Origin: Micavibrio_C sp046294845
GTDB taxonomy: Bacteria; Pseudomonadota; Alphaproteobacteria; Micavibrionales; Micavibrionaceae
Direction: 5' to 3'
Assembly (NCBI GenBank): GCA_046294845.1
Contig: JBKBNU010000001.1
Coordinates: 558,001-622,000, forward strand
Length of the DNA stretch: 64,000 nt
Part shown: positions 34,901-44,363 of the stretch, piece after piece
How positions within the stretch are numbered: the first letter of the stretch is position 1
Layout: the number at the start of each line of letters is the position of its first letter
Program-made: the position numbers and the translations under genes
Notes under the pieces: model-generated
Told to the model about the DNA's origin: nothing
The model's input: only the letters and a program-made list of their open reading frames with translations
The model's database searches: none

Positions 34901-35512
34901 TTAAAGCACCGAGCGTGATTTCAGCGCTGTCATGATCGTTCCTTCATCAAGGTAATCAAGCTCGCCGCCTACGGGAACGCCGTGCGCCAGTTTGGTGATC
35001 TTGATGTCTGGACGGACTTCTTGCAGGCGATCGCTTAAGTAATGGGCGGTTGCCTGCCCATCGACAGTAGCGGACAGCGCCAGAATAACTTCATCAATGC
35101 CATTCAGGCGCTCGACCAAAGCCCGAATGGACAACATATCCGGCGTCACGCCATCAAGGGCCGAGAGGATACCGCCCAGAATATGATAACGCCCCTTATA
35201 GGCCCCTGTGCGTTCTATTGCCCATAAATCGGCAACACCGGCGACCACGCACATCACATTCTGATGGCGCTGGGCATTGGTACAGATCCGGCAAGGATCG
35301 GAGAGATCAAGATTGCCGCATAAATGGCAGGTGCGCACCTGTTCGGCGGTTTGTTCCAAGGCCTGCATCAGCGGTGTCATGATTTTCTGGCGATTGGTCA
35401 GAAGATGCAGGGCGATACGGCGTGCCGAACGGGGGCCCAGACCAGGTAAACCGGCAAGGGCACGGATCAATCCGTCAAGCGGACCATCGTTCTGGCGTGA
35501 GGAATAAGACAT
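34901..35512 (-). CDS. recR: Recombination protein RecR
   Basis: RecR works with RecF and RecO to load RecA at gaps. The 203-residue protein has the helix-hairpin-helix LPGLGPRSARRIALHLL, a C4 zinc finger (CHLCGNLDLSDPCRIC), and the Toprim domain with VLALSATVDGQATAHYL. It usually follows dnaX-ybaB; here those genes lie 13 kb away and recR instead follows lolA by 9 bp, on the same strand. Confidence 0.96.
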   Translation of the reverse strand: MSYSSRQNDGPLDGLIRALAGLPGLGPRSARRIALHLLTNRQKIMTPLMQALEQTAEQVRTCHLCGNLDLSDPCRICTNAQRHQNVMCVVAGVADLWAIERTGAYKGRYHILGGILSALDGVTPDMLSIRALVERLNGIDEVILALSATVDGQATAHYLSDRLQEVRPDIKITKLAHGVPVGGELDYLDEGTIMTALKSRSVL

Positions 35513-35521
35513 GGGCTTATC

Positions 35522-36130
35522 CTAGTCGTTAAACTTCTTGCCTTCCAGTTTCTTTGGATTGCTATACACAAAAAGGCTTGAGGGCAGATTAACCCCCGTC
35601 TGGAGCTGGAAAAGCTCGACTTCGGTGATCGAACCTGTGGCATCGGTGACGCGCCATTTTTTTAAGGCAAAAGGTTCCGGTGTGAACCCTAGCGTCAATG
35701 TTCCGGCGGCGGGGTCGGATGTCTGGGCCAATGAAATCTGGATCAGGTCGCCACCCTCTTTAATCTCGGTCACTGAAATATCACCGGAGAGTTTCAGATC
35801 GGAACGTAGGAGGAAATCGGCCATGGTTTGGCCGATAGGGGCATTGCTTTGTTCCTGAAGCTGGCTGTCATAGAAATAGATAAAGAATCCATCGGCGACG
35901 ACGAAATCCTTGATCGGGGGATCATATTCAAAACGCAATTTCCCCGGACGGGATAAATAGAAAGTACCAATAGCCTGTGATCCATCCAGAGCCGTTTGCA
36001 GGAAACGGGCTTTCGCAGTTTTCAGATTCTGCAGATAGGCTTCGGCCTTGGCAATCTCGGGGCTTTGAGATTGGGCGTAAGCGGGCAGGGAAAAAACCAA
36101 AAAGGCCAAGGCCAGAAAAATATGTCTCAT
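35522..36130 (-). CDS. lolA: Outer-membrane lipoprotein carrier protein LolA-like
   Basis: LolA carries lipoproteins through the periplasm. The 202-residue protein begins with a typical signal peptide (MRHIFLALAFLVFSLPAYA) and has the LolA pattern: LQNLKTAKARFLQTALDGSQAIGTFYLSRPGKLRFEYDPP, and GFFIYFYDSQLQEQSNAPIGQ. The ATG at 36130 is chosen because it opens on the signal peptide; a longer frame would prefix 73 unrelated residues. It sits between putA and recR. Confidence 0.92.
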   Translation of the reverse strand: MRHIFLALAFLVFSLPAYAQSQSPEIAKAEAYLQNLKTAKARFLQTALDGSQAIGTFYLSRPGKLRFEYDPPIKDFVVADGFFIYFYDSQLQEQSNAPIGQTMADFLLRSDLKLSGDISVTEIKEGGDLIQISLAQTSDPAAGTLTLGFTPEPFALKKWRVTDATGSITEVELFQLQTGVNLPSSLFVYSNPKKLEGKKFND

Positions 36131-36191
36131 AGCCTTATTTTTTAATGAAATAAGGCGGCGAAAGAAAGGCTGAAAAAAGGTTTTATTTCTC

Positions 36192-39152
36192 TTATTCCTG
36201 CAATGATACCAAGGTTGCATTCCCGCCCTGACGGGTTGTATCGATGCTGACCACCCGTTCGGTTGCAAAACGGTAGAGGTAATGCGGACCGCCCGCTTTG
36301 GGACCAGTGCCGGATAATCCTTGTCCGCCAAAGGGCTGGACCCCGACAACGGCCCCGATCATGGTGCGATTGACATAGAGGTTTCCGGCTTCGACTGAAC
36401 CGGTCACATTGCGGATCGCCGAGCCGATACGGGTATGAAGCCCGAAGGTCAGGCCGTATCCTGTGCTATTGATATCGGTGATGACTTTTTCAAGATCGGC
36501 TGCTTTATAGCGAATGATATGCAAGACGGGGCCAAAGACTTCACGCTCCAACAGGCGAATATTTTCAATCTCGTAGGCTACAGGGGCAAAGAAATGCGCT
36601 TTGTTGTCAGCTTGCTCCGCCAAGGGGCAGGCGGCAATAAATTTGCCGATCCGGTCCAGCTTGTCACGGTGGGCCTGTAATTGGCCCAAGGCTTCTGCAT
36701 CAATGACAGGGCCGATATCGCTGCTATAATTTAAAGGCGATCCCACAATACGCTCTTTCATCGCGCCTGCCAGCATATGAATGATTTTATCGGCCACATC
36801 TTCTTGCACGTACAAAACACGCAAGGCCGAACAACGCTGGCCTGCCGAGCCAAAAGCACTGACCAGAACATCATCAACGATTTGTTCCGGCAGGGCCGAT
36901 GAATCAATAATCATCGCATTCTGGCCACCTGTTTCGGCAATCAGCGGTACAATCGGTCCCTCCTTGGCGGCGAGAGCACGGTTGATCAGGCGTGCTACTT
37001 CCGTAGAGCCTGTAAAGGCCACACCGGCGACATCGCGATGTGCTACCAATTCTGCGCCCGTTGTACCATCACCAATGACCATCACCAATGCATCTTGCGG
37101 GATACCGGCCTTATGCATCAGGTTGATGGCGTATTGGGCAATCCTGGGTGTTTGCTCGGCGGGTTTGGCAATCACGCAGTTACCAGCCATGAGAGCGGCT
37201 GCTATCTGGCCTGTGAAAATCGCGAGCGGGAAATTCCAAGGGCTGATACAAACGAAAACACCACGTCCGTGTAAGGTCATGATATTGCTTTCACCTGTGG
37301 GACCGGGCAGGCGGGTTCCTGCGGCATCAAAATCAGTGCGGCCTTTTTGCGCATAGTAGCGGCAAAAATCAACGGCCTCACGGACTTCGGCTACACCGTC
37401 ATCAAGCGTCTTTCCGGCTTCTTTCGTACAAAGTGCCATCAATTCTGCCATATGCTGTTCCATCAGGTCGGCATAACGCTCTAAAGCGGCTGCCCGTTCG
37501 GAGGCAGGTGTATGGGCCCATGATTTAAAACCGCTACGGGTTTTGTTGAAAGCGTCTTCAGGATAACAGGACGATAGTGGGACCGATGAAATGTCGAAGG
37601 CTTCAATTTTTTTGACAAGCGGCAAACGTACGGAATCCTCGCTGAGATCGAGTCCGCTTGAATTTTTGCGCTCTTCACCAAAAATGTTGGCGGGCAAGGG
37701 GATATGTTTATGCCGTTTTAATGGATGAATTTGGGCTGCCAATACCGGATCAGAGACAACCACGTCGCTATGAACTTTTTCATCCAGCATTTGATTGACA
37801 AAGTTGCTGTTGGCGCCGTTTTCGAGCAAACGGCGGACGAGGTAGGGCAATAAATCCTCATGGCTGCCGCAAGGGGCATACACGGCAACATTCGCCATGC
37901 CATCAGCCAACACCAAATCATGCAGGGATTCGCCCATGCCATGCAGGCGCTGGAATTCAAAGCCACCACGGTTGTTCCCCGCAAGTTCCATGACGGCTGC
38001 CACAGAATGGGCGTTGTGGGTCGCAAGCATTGGATAGAGAACGTCACGGTTATCAAGCAAATGCCGCGCACAGGCAATGTATGACAGATCGGTATTGGAT
38101 TTGCGTGTGAATACGGGATAATCGCTTAAGCCCATCACTTGGGCGCGTTTGACTTCTGCATCCCAATAGGCGCCCTTGACCAGACGAACCTGCAAGCGGC
38201 GGTTATGGCTGCGGGCGATATCAATCACACGGTCAATGACAGCGGGGCAGCGCTTTTGATAGGCTTGAACCGCCAGACCAAACCCTTCCCAGCCTTGTAA
38301 TTGCTGTTCTTTGGCAACAGCCTCAATAATTTTCAGTGATATCTCCAGACGGTCTACTTCTTCTGCATCGACAGTGAGCGGAATATCGTGGCGGGCGGCC
38401 AGTATGGCCAGTTCGCGCAGGCGTTCCGTCATCACAGGCAGGCAGCGTTCTTCTTGTGCGACACTATAACGGGGATGCAGGGCCGAGAGCTTCACCGAAA
38501 TACCGGATTTCATACCATTATGTGTGGCGGCTCCAACAGCATTGAGCGCGTTGACATAGGCATTAAAATAGCGTGTGGCATCTTCAGCCGTACGCGCCCC
38601 TTCGCCCAGCATATCGTAGGACAGGCGGTAACCTTTTTTCTCATAGGCATGCGCGTTCTTAATCGCTTCTTCGATGGTGCGTCCCAGTACGAATTGTTTG
38701 CCGAGCATTTTAAGGGCTTCAACAATTGCTTTTCTGATGACAGGTTCACCCAGTTTGCCAATCGCTGAATCAAGGGTCTTGCGGGTGAGGGAAAGGCCAA
38801 AGCCTGCGGCCTTCATCATCAAATCTTTGGTATCACCTTGTGCTGCGAGCCAGTCAGCGGCTTTCATTTTATCGCGGATCAAGGCGTGTGCCGTCGGGGC
38901 ATCGGGAATACGCAATAACGCTTCGGCCAAGGTCATGAGCGCCAGGCCTTCTTCGGTATCAAGACCATACTCGCGTAAGAAACTCTCCAGTTCGCCGACT
39001 TTGCGTTTCGCGGAACGGACACGGTCAACAATGTTCTTGGCTTGGGCATGAACACGCTGGCTACGGGCGGCATCCCACGGCAGATCGGTCAATAAGGACT
39101 CCACACATTCTTTTTCGTCCGCATAAATAAGCTGGGAAAGTGTCTGTGCCAT
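36192..39152 (-). CDS. putA: Bifunctional proline dehydrogenase / P5C dehydrogenase
   Basis: PutA oxidises proline to glutamate in two steps. The 986-residue protein has an N-terminal helical region, the FAD barrel of proline dehydrogenase (about 130-450; DMLGEGARTAEDA, SVKLSALHPRYS, RLVKGAYWDAEVK, and YRKSNTDLSY-type end) and the aldehyde dehydrogenase domain (540-980) with PWNFPLAIFTGQIAAAL, catalytic Glu in AETGGQNAM, and Cys in FGSAGQRCSALRVL. The ribbon-helix-helix DNA-binding domain of long PutA is absent, so it does not repress itself. Confidence 0.96.
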   Translation of the reverse strand: MAQTLSQLIYADEKECVESLLTDLPWDAARSQRVHAQAKNIVDRVRSAKRKVGELESFLREYGLDTEEGLALMTLAEALLRIPDAPTAHALIRDKMKAADWLAAQGDTKDLMMKAAGFGLSLTRKTLDSAIGKLGEPVIRKAIVEALKMLGKQFVLGRTIEEAIKNAHAYEKKGYRLSYDMLGEGARTAEDATRYFNAYVNALNAVGAATHNGMKSGISVKLSALHPRYSVAQEERCLPVMTERLRELAILAARHDIPLTVDAEEVDRLEISLKIIEAVAKEQQLQGWEGFGLAVQAYQKRCPAVIDRVIDIARSHNRRLQVRLVKGAYWDAEVKRAQVMGLSDYPVFTRKSNTDLSYIACARHLLDNRDVLYPMLATHNAHSVAAVMELAGNNRGGFEFQRLHGMGESLHDLVLADGMANVAVYAPCGSHEDLLPYLVRRLLENGANSNFVNQMLDEKVHSDVVVSDPVLAAQIHPLKRHKHIPLPANIFGEERKNSSGLDLSEDSVRLPLVKKIEAFDISSVPLSSCYPEDAFNKTRSGFKSWAHTPASERAAALERYADLMEQHMAELMALCTKEAGKTLDDGVAEVREAVDFCRYYAQKGRTDFDAAGTRLPGPTGESNIMTLHGRGVFVCISPWNFPLAIFTGQIAAALMAGNCVIAKPAEQTPRIAQYAINLMHKAGIPQDALVMVIGDGTTGAELVAHRDVAGVAFTGSTEVARLINRALAAKEGPIVPLIAETGGQNAMIIDSSALPEQIVDDVLVSAFGSAGQRCSALRVLYVQEDVADKIIHMLAGAMKERIVGSPLNYSSDIGPVIDAEALGQLQAHRDKLDRIGKFIAACPLAEQADNKAHFFAPVAYEIENIRLLEREVFGPVLHIIRYKAADLEKVITDINSTGYGLTFGLHTRIGSAIRNVTGSVEAGNLYVNRTMIGAVVGVQPFGGQGLSGTGPKAGGPHYLYRFATERVVSIDTTRQGGNATLVSLQE

Positions 39153-39215
39153 GGTTTTACCCCTTCGGAACGGTGCCGTTGTTTTTCAGGTCGAATTCTA
39201 TATGATTGCCGCATA

Positions 39216-40586
39216 ATGACAACAGAAGCCCCTGCAAATACTGCGCTGCGCAGCAATATTCCCGAACTGAGCGTTTCCGAACTCTCGGGATCGGTCCAGC
39301 GCACTCTGGAAGAAAGCTTCGGGCGGGTCAGGGTACGGGGTGAAATTTCCGGAATGAAGCTGGCCTCCTCGGGGCATCTTTATGCCGACCTGAAAGATGA
39401 AAATGCCAATCTGAATATCATTTGCTGGCGTTCAACCGTACAGCGTCTTAAGATCCGGCCGGAAGAAGGTCTGGAAGTTATCTGCACGGGCAAGATTACG
39501 ACTTATCCCAAATCATCGCGCTACCAGTTGATTGTCGATTCGATCGAGCTTGCGGGCGAAGGCGCGCTTTTAAAAATGCTGGAAGACCGGCGCAAGCGTC
39601 TGGCAGCCGAAGGGCTGTTTGCCGCTGAGCGCAAGCAAGCTCTTCCTTACTTGCCGCAAGTGATCGGTGTTGTGACATCACCCACGGGCGCTGTTATCAG
39701 GGATATTCTGCACCGTTTGCAAGACCGCTTTCCCCGCCATGTTCTGGTATGGCCTGTGGCTGTGCAGGGTGACGGCGCTGCCGAACAAATAGCAGAAGCT
39801 ATTAACGGCTTTGATTCCCTGTCTGCCCAAGGGGGATCTGTGCCGCGCCCTGATCTTGTAATTGTCGCCCGCGGTGGCGGTTCGCTCGAAGATTTGATGG
39901 CCTTTAATGAGGAAGTTGTTGTGCGTGCGGCTGCTGCTTGCCGTATCCCGCTGATTTCTGCTGTGGGGCATGAGACAGATACGACATTGATTGATTATGC
40001 CGCCGATGTGCGGGCACCCACGCCCACAGCCGCCGCCGAAATGGCGGTACCGGTACGGGCGGAATTAATCGCGACATCTCTTGAGTCGGGCAGACGCTTG
40101 CTCGGCAGTATGACGCGCTTGCTATCCCACCGGCGGGAAAGGGTGCAGTCCTTTGCCGCCCGTCTGGGTGATCCGCGCCGTCTTCTTGAAATCAAGACCC
40201 AGACGCTGGATCATTGCGCGCACAAGCTCGATGGGGCCTTTGAAAAAGGCAACAAACTGAGGGAAACCCGCGTTGTCCGTTTGGGTGCTTCCTTGCGTCA
40301 TCCGCGCAGTCTGATTGAAAAATGCGAGCAACGCCTGCACGACCGTACTGAGCGCCTGAAAAATGTCGGTCAAAAGTTAACGGTAGAAAAAACCCAGCAG
40401 TTTAAAGGGCTGGTGCGGATTCTCGAGAGCCTTTCCTTCGAAAGGGTGCTCGATCGCGGCTATGTTGTGGTCAGGGATGCCGAGACCGGAGCCCCCCTGA
40501 CAGACCCTGAAAAGCTCGAAAAAGGTCAAAATTTGGACCTCCAGTTCAAAGCTAACCGTAAAATCCGTGTAAGGCGCGAGAACTAA
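39216..40586 (+). CDS. xseA: Exodeoxyribonuclease VII large subunit
   Basis: XseA and XseB form the single-strand exonuclease VII, acting in both directions on DNA. The 456-residue protein has the N-terminal OB fold (SFGRVRVRGEISGMKLASSGHLYADLKDENANLN), the catalytic domain with VVTSPTGAVIRDIL, VIVARGGGSLEDL, and SAVGHETD, and the long coiled-coil C-terminus. Length is typical. It is divergent from putA across 63 bp. Confidence 0.96.
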   Translation: MTTEAPANTALRSNIPELSVSELSGSVQRTLEESFGRVRVRGEISGMKLASSGHLYADLKDENANLNIICWRSTVQRLKIRPEEGLEVICTGKITTYPKSSRYQLIVDSIELAGEGALLKMLEDRRKRLAAEGLFAAERKQALPYLPQVIGVVTSPTGAVIRDILHRLQDRFPRHVLVWPVAVQGDGAAEQIAEAINGFDSLSAQGGSVPRPDLVIVARGGGSLEDLMAFNEEVVVRAAAACRIPLISAVGHETDTTLIDYAADVRAPTPTAAAEMAVPVRAELIATSLESGRRLLGSMTRLLSHRRERVQSFAARLGDPRRLLEIKTQTLDHCAHKLDGAFEKGNKLRETRVVRLGASLRHPRSLIEKCEQRLHDRTERLKNVGQKLTVEKTQQFKGLVRILESLSFERVLDRGYVVVRDAETGAPLTDPEKLEKGQNLDLQFKANRKIRVRREN

Positions 40587-40849
40587 AGGGAATTTCATAA
40601 AAGTCCCCATCTTTCCCTCCAAATATTCTGTGGAATTAACCAAGTTATACTGTGGTTATAACCAAGTTTTGTAATTTTATTTCAAAACAGCTATGCATTT
40701 TTGGAGTAACCAATCTTTTTTGGGTGCATAGCTCGCTTTTGCTTGTGCAGTGCAAACAAAGGGGAGCATATTTTTTTCCATCAGACAGCCACTCCCTCTG
40801 ACTGCCTGCGTATTGTTTCTTTCCTCTAGGTAGATAAAGGGTTTGTGCC
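40587..40849. promoter_or_regulatory. AT-rich control region with repeats upstream of the 197-residue orphan
   Basis: A 263-base A+T-rich gap. It holds a 12-bp palindrome TGGTTATAACCA (40653-40664); two direct copies of AACCAAGTT (40638-40646 and 40660-40668) 22 bp apart; and a 9-bp inverted repeat AGCTATGCA / TGCATAGCT (40689-40697 and 40725-40733). These look like operator sites for a dimeric regulator. No promoter boxes are clear. Confidence 0.5.
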
Positions 40850-41443
40850 ATGAAAGAAGAATTTGAAGACGCTTCCAAACCGGAAATCGACGTCGATGCC
40901 GTAGACTATATTATGAACAACGTTTTTGACTGGGATGCCCATAAAGAACATGCCGGATTGCGCATGGGATTTCATGATTGCAAAGTCCTGTCCCAGTCTT
41001 TACGCCAGAACCTGAAATCATCCTGTCCTTCTGTACGTGATGATCAGGCTTTTGATTATTATGAAGACCTGATCCATAACAATTGGGCAGGTGATTTTCA
41101 ACAAATTCAAGAGCTTACGTCTGATGTCATCCGTGCCTTTATTGAAGCTGACATGGGTGAGCCTGGGTCCTTGGGGCGCGTAAAAAAGGCGATGAAAAAC
41201 CGTATAAATTATATGGAAACACACTATTCCGAAGTACGTCATTCGGAAGAGCTGCCCATGCATGTAACGGCTGCCCTGATGGAAAAGCGCGATGATGACA
41301 GTCGCCGCAATACGATTGACCGCGTCAACAACATTACAGAGAAAGCCCGTGGGGTCATGGATATGGCTTCGGCTGCTGAAAATTCTGTTATGCGCCGTAA
41401 ATTTCCGGTCCTGTACAAGTGGGCCAAAGGCTTTGGTCTTTAA
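40850..41443 (+). CDS. Orphan 197-residue helical protein
   Basis: No family recognised. The protein looks all-alpha, acidic at the N-terminus and basic at the C-terminus, without membrane segments. Notable stretches are YIMNNVFDWDAHKEHAG, FHDCKVLSQSLRQNLKSSC, and EKRDDDSRRNTIDRVNNI. A repeat-rich control region lies upstream and a hairpin terminator downstream, so it is a separately regulated single gene. Confidence 0.65.
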   Translation: MKEEFEDASKPEIDVDAVDYIMNNVFDWDAHKEHAGLRMGFHDCKVLSQSLRQNLKSSCPSVRDDQAFDYYEDLIHNNWAGDFQQIQELTSDVIRAFIEADMGEPGSLGRVKKAMKNRINYMETHYSEVRHSEELPMHVTAALMEKRDDDSRRNTIDRVNNITEKARGVMDMASAAENSVMRRKFPVLYKWAKGFGL

Positions 41444-41463
41444 TAAAACAGGCAGAAATCATG

Positions 41464-41500
41464 AAGGTGCAGGGCTTTAAACCCCGCACCTTTGCCATTT
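41464..41500 (+). terminator. Possible intrinsic terminator
   Basis: AAGGTGC-A-GGG pairs with CCC-C-GCACCTT around a loop of about 7 bases, followed by TTTGCCATTTTC. The T-tail is broken. Confidence 0.5.
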
Positions 41501-41582
41501 TCATTATATTTTTCATTTCACTTTGCGCCGTATTGCTATATTTTCCGCGCATATTCTGCCTTTAAGCCGATATAATGGAAAA

Positions 41583-42086
41583 ATGCGCGTCACATTAAAA
41601 GAACTGATGGACAAGATGGGCGTCGGGTTTGAACCCGGTGCTTACGAAACTGTGCCTTGGTCGGCTTATGATGTGGTCAAGGGCCAGACCTGCAGTGCTG
41701 AAATACGCATGGGTCCGGATCGTGACGAGATCGAAGGCGAAATCCAGATTATGTACGACAATCCGCCCGCCGGTAAAAAGCCGATGGAACATATTTGTTT
41801 CCTGCGCGCCAAGCCGCTTGCTGATAACAATTGGAATATCACGGACTTTAAAATCCGTGGCGAGGCCTATGGTCAGGATAAATATAACTGGGAAGAAAAG
41901 GCCTGTACCTTTTTTCAGCTGGTTGTGCAGGAGCTCTTGGGTAATGCCATCCCGCATATTGATGAATTGCTGGAAGAAGCTTTCTATTCCCGCGAGCGCG
42001 GTAATGATCAATATGGTGGTGGCAGCAGTAAGTCACCGAAGATTCGTCCCGAGCAGATGTTGAACATCAAGGGCCGCGGCTTCTAG
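41583..42086 (+). CDS. Orphan 167-residue protein beside TerD-like genes
   Basis: No family recognised. An alpha/beta protein with a charged beta segment (CSAEIRMGPDRDEIEGEIQIMY), a central conserved-looking part (FKIRGEAYGQDKYNWEEKACTFFQLVVQELL) and a Gly/Ser-rich tail. The ATG at 41583 is preferred to one 60 bp upstream because the extra residues look non-coding. It is convergent with the TerD-like gene at 42.1 kb (28 bp apart). Confidence 0.6.
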   Translation: MRVTLKELMDKMGVGFEPGAYETVPWSAYDVVKGQTCSAEIRMGPDRDEIEGEIQIMYDNPPAGKKPMEHICFLRAKPLADNNWNITDFKIRGEAYGQDKYNWEEKACTFFQLVVQELLGNAIPHIDELLEEAFYSRERGNDQYGGGSSKSPKIRPEQMLNIKGRGF

Positions 42087-42114
42087 GTCATCCACTTATC
42101 TGTGAATGCCGGTA

Positions 42115-42951
42115 TCAGCCCGTTGATTGCAGCTCGCGGACGATAATGCCGTATTTCGTGGCAATTTCGGCCAGACCACCATTGACGAATTGGCCGATCG
42201 CTTCAAATGTCCATTGTGGGCCTTCACGAATAAGTGCTGCGACATAACACCCATTGCCGCCTGTCAGCTCTTCATCATCAAATGCAAAGCGGCAAATTTC
42301 ATCGCCTGATTCCTCGTTAATAACACGGATAAAAACATCGCGTACCAGACTGAAGTTCAATCCCGTTACTTCTTCGTCATAGATCGAAAAAACAAACATC
42401 ACTTTTTGTACATCAAACGGGATTGAGTTCAGATCGATAAGAATTGTTTCGTCATCACCCTCACCAGCACCTGTTCTGCTATCACCCTGATGCTTGCATC
42501 CGCCTTCCAGGCCGCTTTCATTATTGTAGAAAATGAAATCGTTGTCGTCGCGTGTAACTTCGTGGCGATCCAGAAGGAAGACAGACAGATCAATGTCAAC
42601 GCGCTCTTCTTCGATGGCACGTTGTTCCCATCCGGCACCAATACGTATCTGCCTTAAGGTTGGATCCTTGCGCAGCAGGTCGACATATTCGCCACGTTTG
42701 ATGTAATTGATCCCGTCATCAAACATCCGTCCGGCCAGTTCGGATGGTATTTCCTGCTTGAATTCTTCTCCCTCATCAAGGGGCTTTGGGAAGTTGTCTG
42801 CCTTTGGCATAAACTCGTCCAGAGGCGGGCTGCCCGGCGTGCGGCCTTGCGGTTTGGGTGGTGCGCCTGCGCCAATATCTATGGGCATGATGTCATCATC
42901 ATCGGCCTGCATTTTTTTGAAGATATCGTCTTCGTTATCAAAGTCGGTCAT
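42115..42951 (-). CDS. TerD-family protein with N-terminal extension
   Basis: A 278-residue protein. The C-terminal 180 residues match the TerD domain named for tellurium resistance: RVDIDLSVFLLDRHEVTRDDNDFIFYNN, GDDETILIDLNSIP, VFSIYDEE and SLVRDVFIRVIN. The acidic residues in the GDDETI loops are those that bind calcium in this family. The first 90 residues are acidic and Pro-rich, with no known domain. TerD proteins are linked to membrane stress and phage or tellurite response. It is downstream of the TerA-like gene on the same strand. Confidence 0.88.
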   Translation of the reverse strand: MTDFDNEDDIFKKMQADDDDIMPIDIGAGAPPKPQGRTPGSPPLDEFMPKADNFPKPLDEGEEFKQEIPSELAGRMFDDGINYIKRGEYVDLLRKDPTLRQIRIGAGWEQRAIEEERVDIDLSVFLLDRHEVTRDDNDFIFYNNESGLEGGCKHQGDSRTGAGEGDDETILIDLNSIPFDVQKVMFVFSIYDEEVTGLNFSLVRDVFIRVINEESGDEICRFAFDDEELTGGNGCYVAALIREGPQWTFEAIGQFVNGGLAEIATKYGIIVRELQSTG

Positions 42952-43005
42952 GGCAGCTTTGTTTCCTGATGTTGCCCGTTATTGCAAGTTTATTGTGCGG
43001 ATGAA

Positions 43006-43740
43006 TTATTTTTCACCATCATCCCAACGCAGGCCAAAACCGTAAGCACGGTCCATTTCTGCATGGCCGGGAAAATATTCGCCAAAATTCGTAAATTTGA
43101 TATTACCGTTTACGTTTTCCATCATAGCCACAGCACAAACCGGCAGGTCTGTTTTCTTGATGGCCGGAGTAATGGTCAGGGGCTGTTCACCCGGAATACG
43201 GATATGGATTTTGGGCTTTACGGCATCCCAGTTGACGGACCCGCAGTATATATAGACATAGACCAGCATGCGCTTGATGTTGTCCCATTTTTCACCGTTA
43301 ACGTGCATACCTTCATCATCGCCTTCCTTGTTGCCTGTGCGCTCGTCACCGCTTAAGTGTATGAAGGGTTCTTCGTCATAGGTACCAAACATATCGCCAA
43401 AGGCCTGCAGGCAGCCACGTTCGCCGTTATGCATCTCGTAGAGGCACCCCAGATCAATATCGACCCCTTGTTTGGTGACCTTTTTGAAAAATTTGCCAAA
43501 AAATCCGGATTCTTCAACTTTGATGTTGTCCCATGATGCGGCCACGACAATGTCCTGAAAGCCCCCGGCGGGTTTGTTAACAGCCATGGTCTCGCCAAAC
43601 CCGTTCAACAGGCTTTCAATATGTTCTTCATTATCGGCCCGATATCCGGCGGCCCCTTTGGCATTCCCATGTCCCGATTTTTCCGCGCGGTAGCGGGTGG
43701 CTTCGGTCAGGGCATCGGTTGATATGGTATCGCGGGGCAT
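43006..43740 (-). CDS. TerA/TerD-superfamily protein
   Basis: A 244-residue protein. The C-terminal 190 residues look like the TerA branch of the TerD superfamily (VAASWDNIKV, GVDIDLGCLYEMHNGERGCLQAFGDMFG, FIHLSGDERTGNKEGDDEGMHVNG, and MLVYVYIYCGSVNW). TerA pairs with TerD proteins in tellurium-resistance clusters. The ATG at 43740 has a GGGAGA site and excludes 15 extra residues. It is 54 bp before the TerD-like gene, so both are cotranscribed. The other ter genes (terB, terC, terZ) are not in the window. Confidence 0.8.
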   Translation of the reverse strand: MPRDTISTDALTEATRYRAEKSGHGNAKGAAGYRADNEEHIESLLNGFGETMAVNKPAGGFQDIVVAASWDNIKVEESGFFGKFFKKVTKQGVDIDLGCLYEMHNGERGCLQAFGDMFGTYDEEPFIHLSGDERTGNKEGDDEGMHVNGEKWDNIKRMLVYVYIYCGSVNWDAVKPKIHIRIPGEQPLTITPAIKKTDLPVCAVAMMENVNGNIKFTNFGEYFPGHAEMDRAYGFGLRWDDGEK

Positions 43741-44003
43741 GGGCGTTTCTCCCTCGGGAAATCGGCAAGGCTGGTTGGACAACAAAATATGACTCCCTCA
43801 GGATAACACCAAGTGACACATCATAAAACCGTGAAAACCGGAGATCTTGTCGCGCCCCGGCGGAGGTTTTTTGATTATTTTGAGCTCCTCGATTTTGGCA
43901 ATAAATTTAAATATTTTAAAAAATAATCATATTTTCTTTTGAATTATTTATAAATATAGGATATATTATGAATATAAGATAATAAATAGGGATTAGAGTT
44001 TTC

Positions 44004-44363
44004 ATGATCGATTGTCCGGTATGTAAAGGAAACCTAAGGCCCGTGCGCATGGCTTGCGAAGGCTGCCATCTGCAGGTCGAGGGGGAATTTGCCCTGCCGC
44101 GACTGGTGCGCCTGCCCTTGGAAATGCGCCAGTTGGCCGAACAAATGTTGCTTTGCGGCGGCAATCTCAAGGATCTGGCAGCCGAAGTAGGGGTCAGTTA
44201 CCCCACCTTGCGCCGCAAGGTTGATGATATGATAGCGGCGCTGAAAGAATTGAAAGCTGCCGATGAAAAAAGAATTGAAGCCATTCTTGAGGGGATTGAT
44301 CAGGGGTCGATCAAGGCCGATCAGGGTATTCGTTTGATAAGGGAGATCCAGGGTGAATTATGA
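44004..44363 (+). CDS. DUF2089-family zinc-ribbon/helix-turn-helix protein
   Basis: A 119-residue protein of the DUF2089 family. It has an N-terminal zinc ribbon (CPVC at 4-7 and CEGC at 18-21), then a helix-turn-helix-like segment (NLKDLAAEVGVSYPTLRRKVDDMI, about 53-76) and a charged C-terminal helix. It could be a small transcription regulator of the operon it starts. The stop lies 11 bp inside the LemA gene, so translation is coupled. A 263-bp A+T-rich control region separates it from the divergent TerA-like gene. Confidence 0.82.
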   Translation: MIDCPVCKGNLRPVRMACEGCHLQVEGEFALPRLVRLPLEMRQLAEQMLLCGGNLKDLAAEVGVSYPTLRRKVDDMIAALKELKAADEKRIEAILEGIDQGSIKADQGIRLIREIQGEL

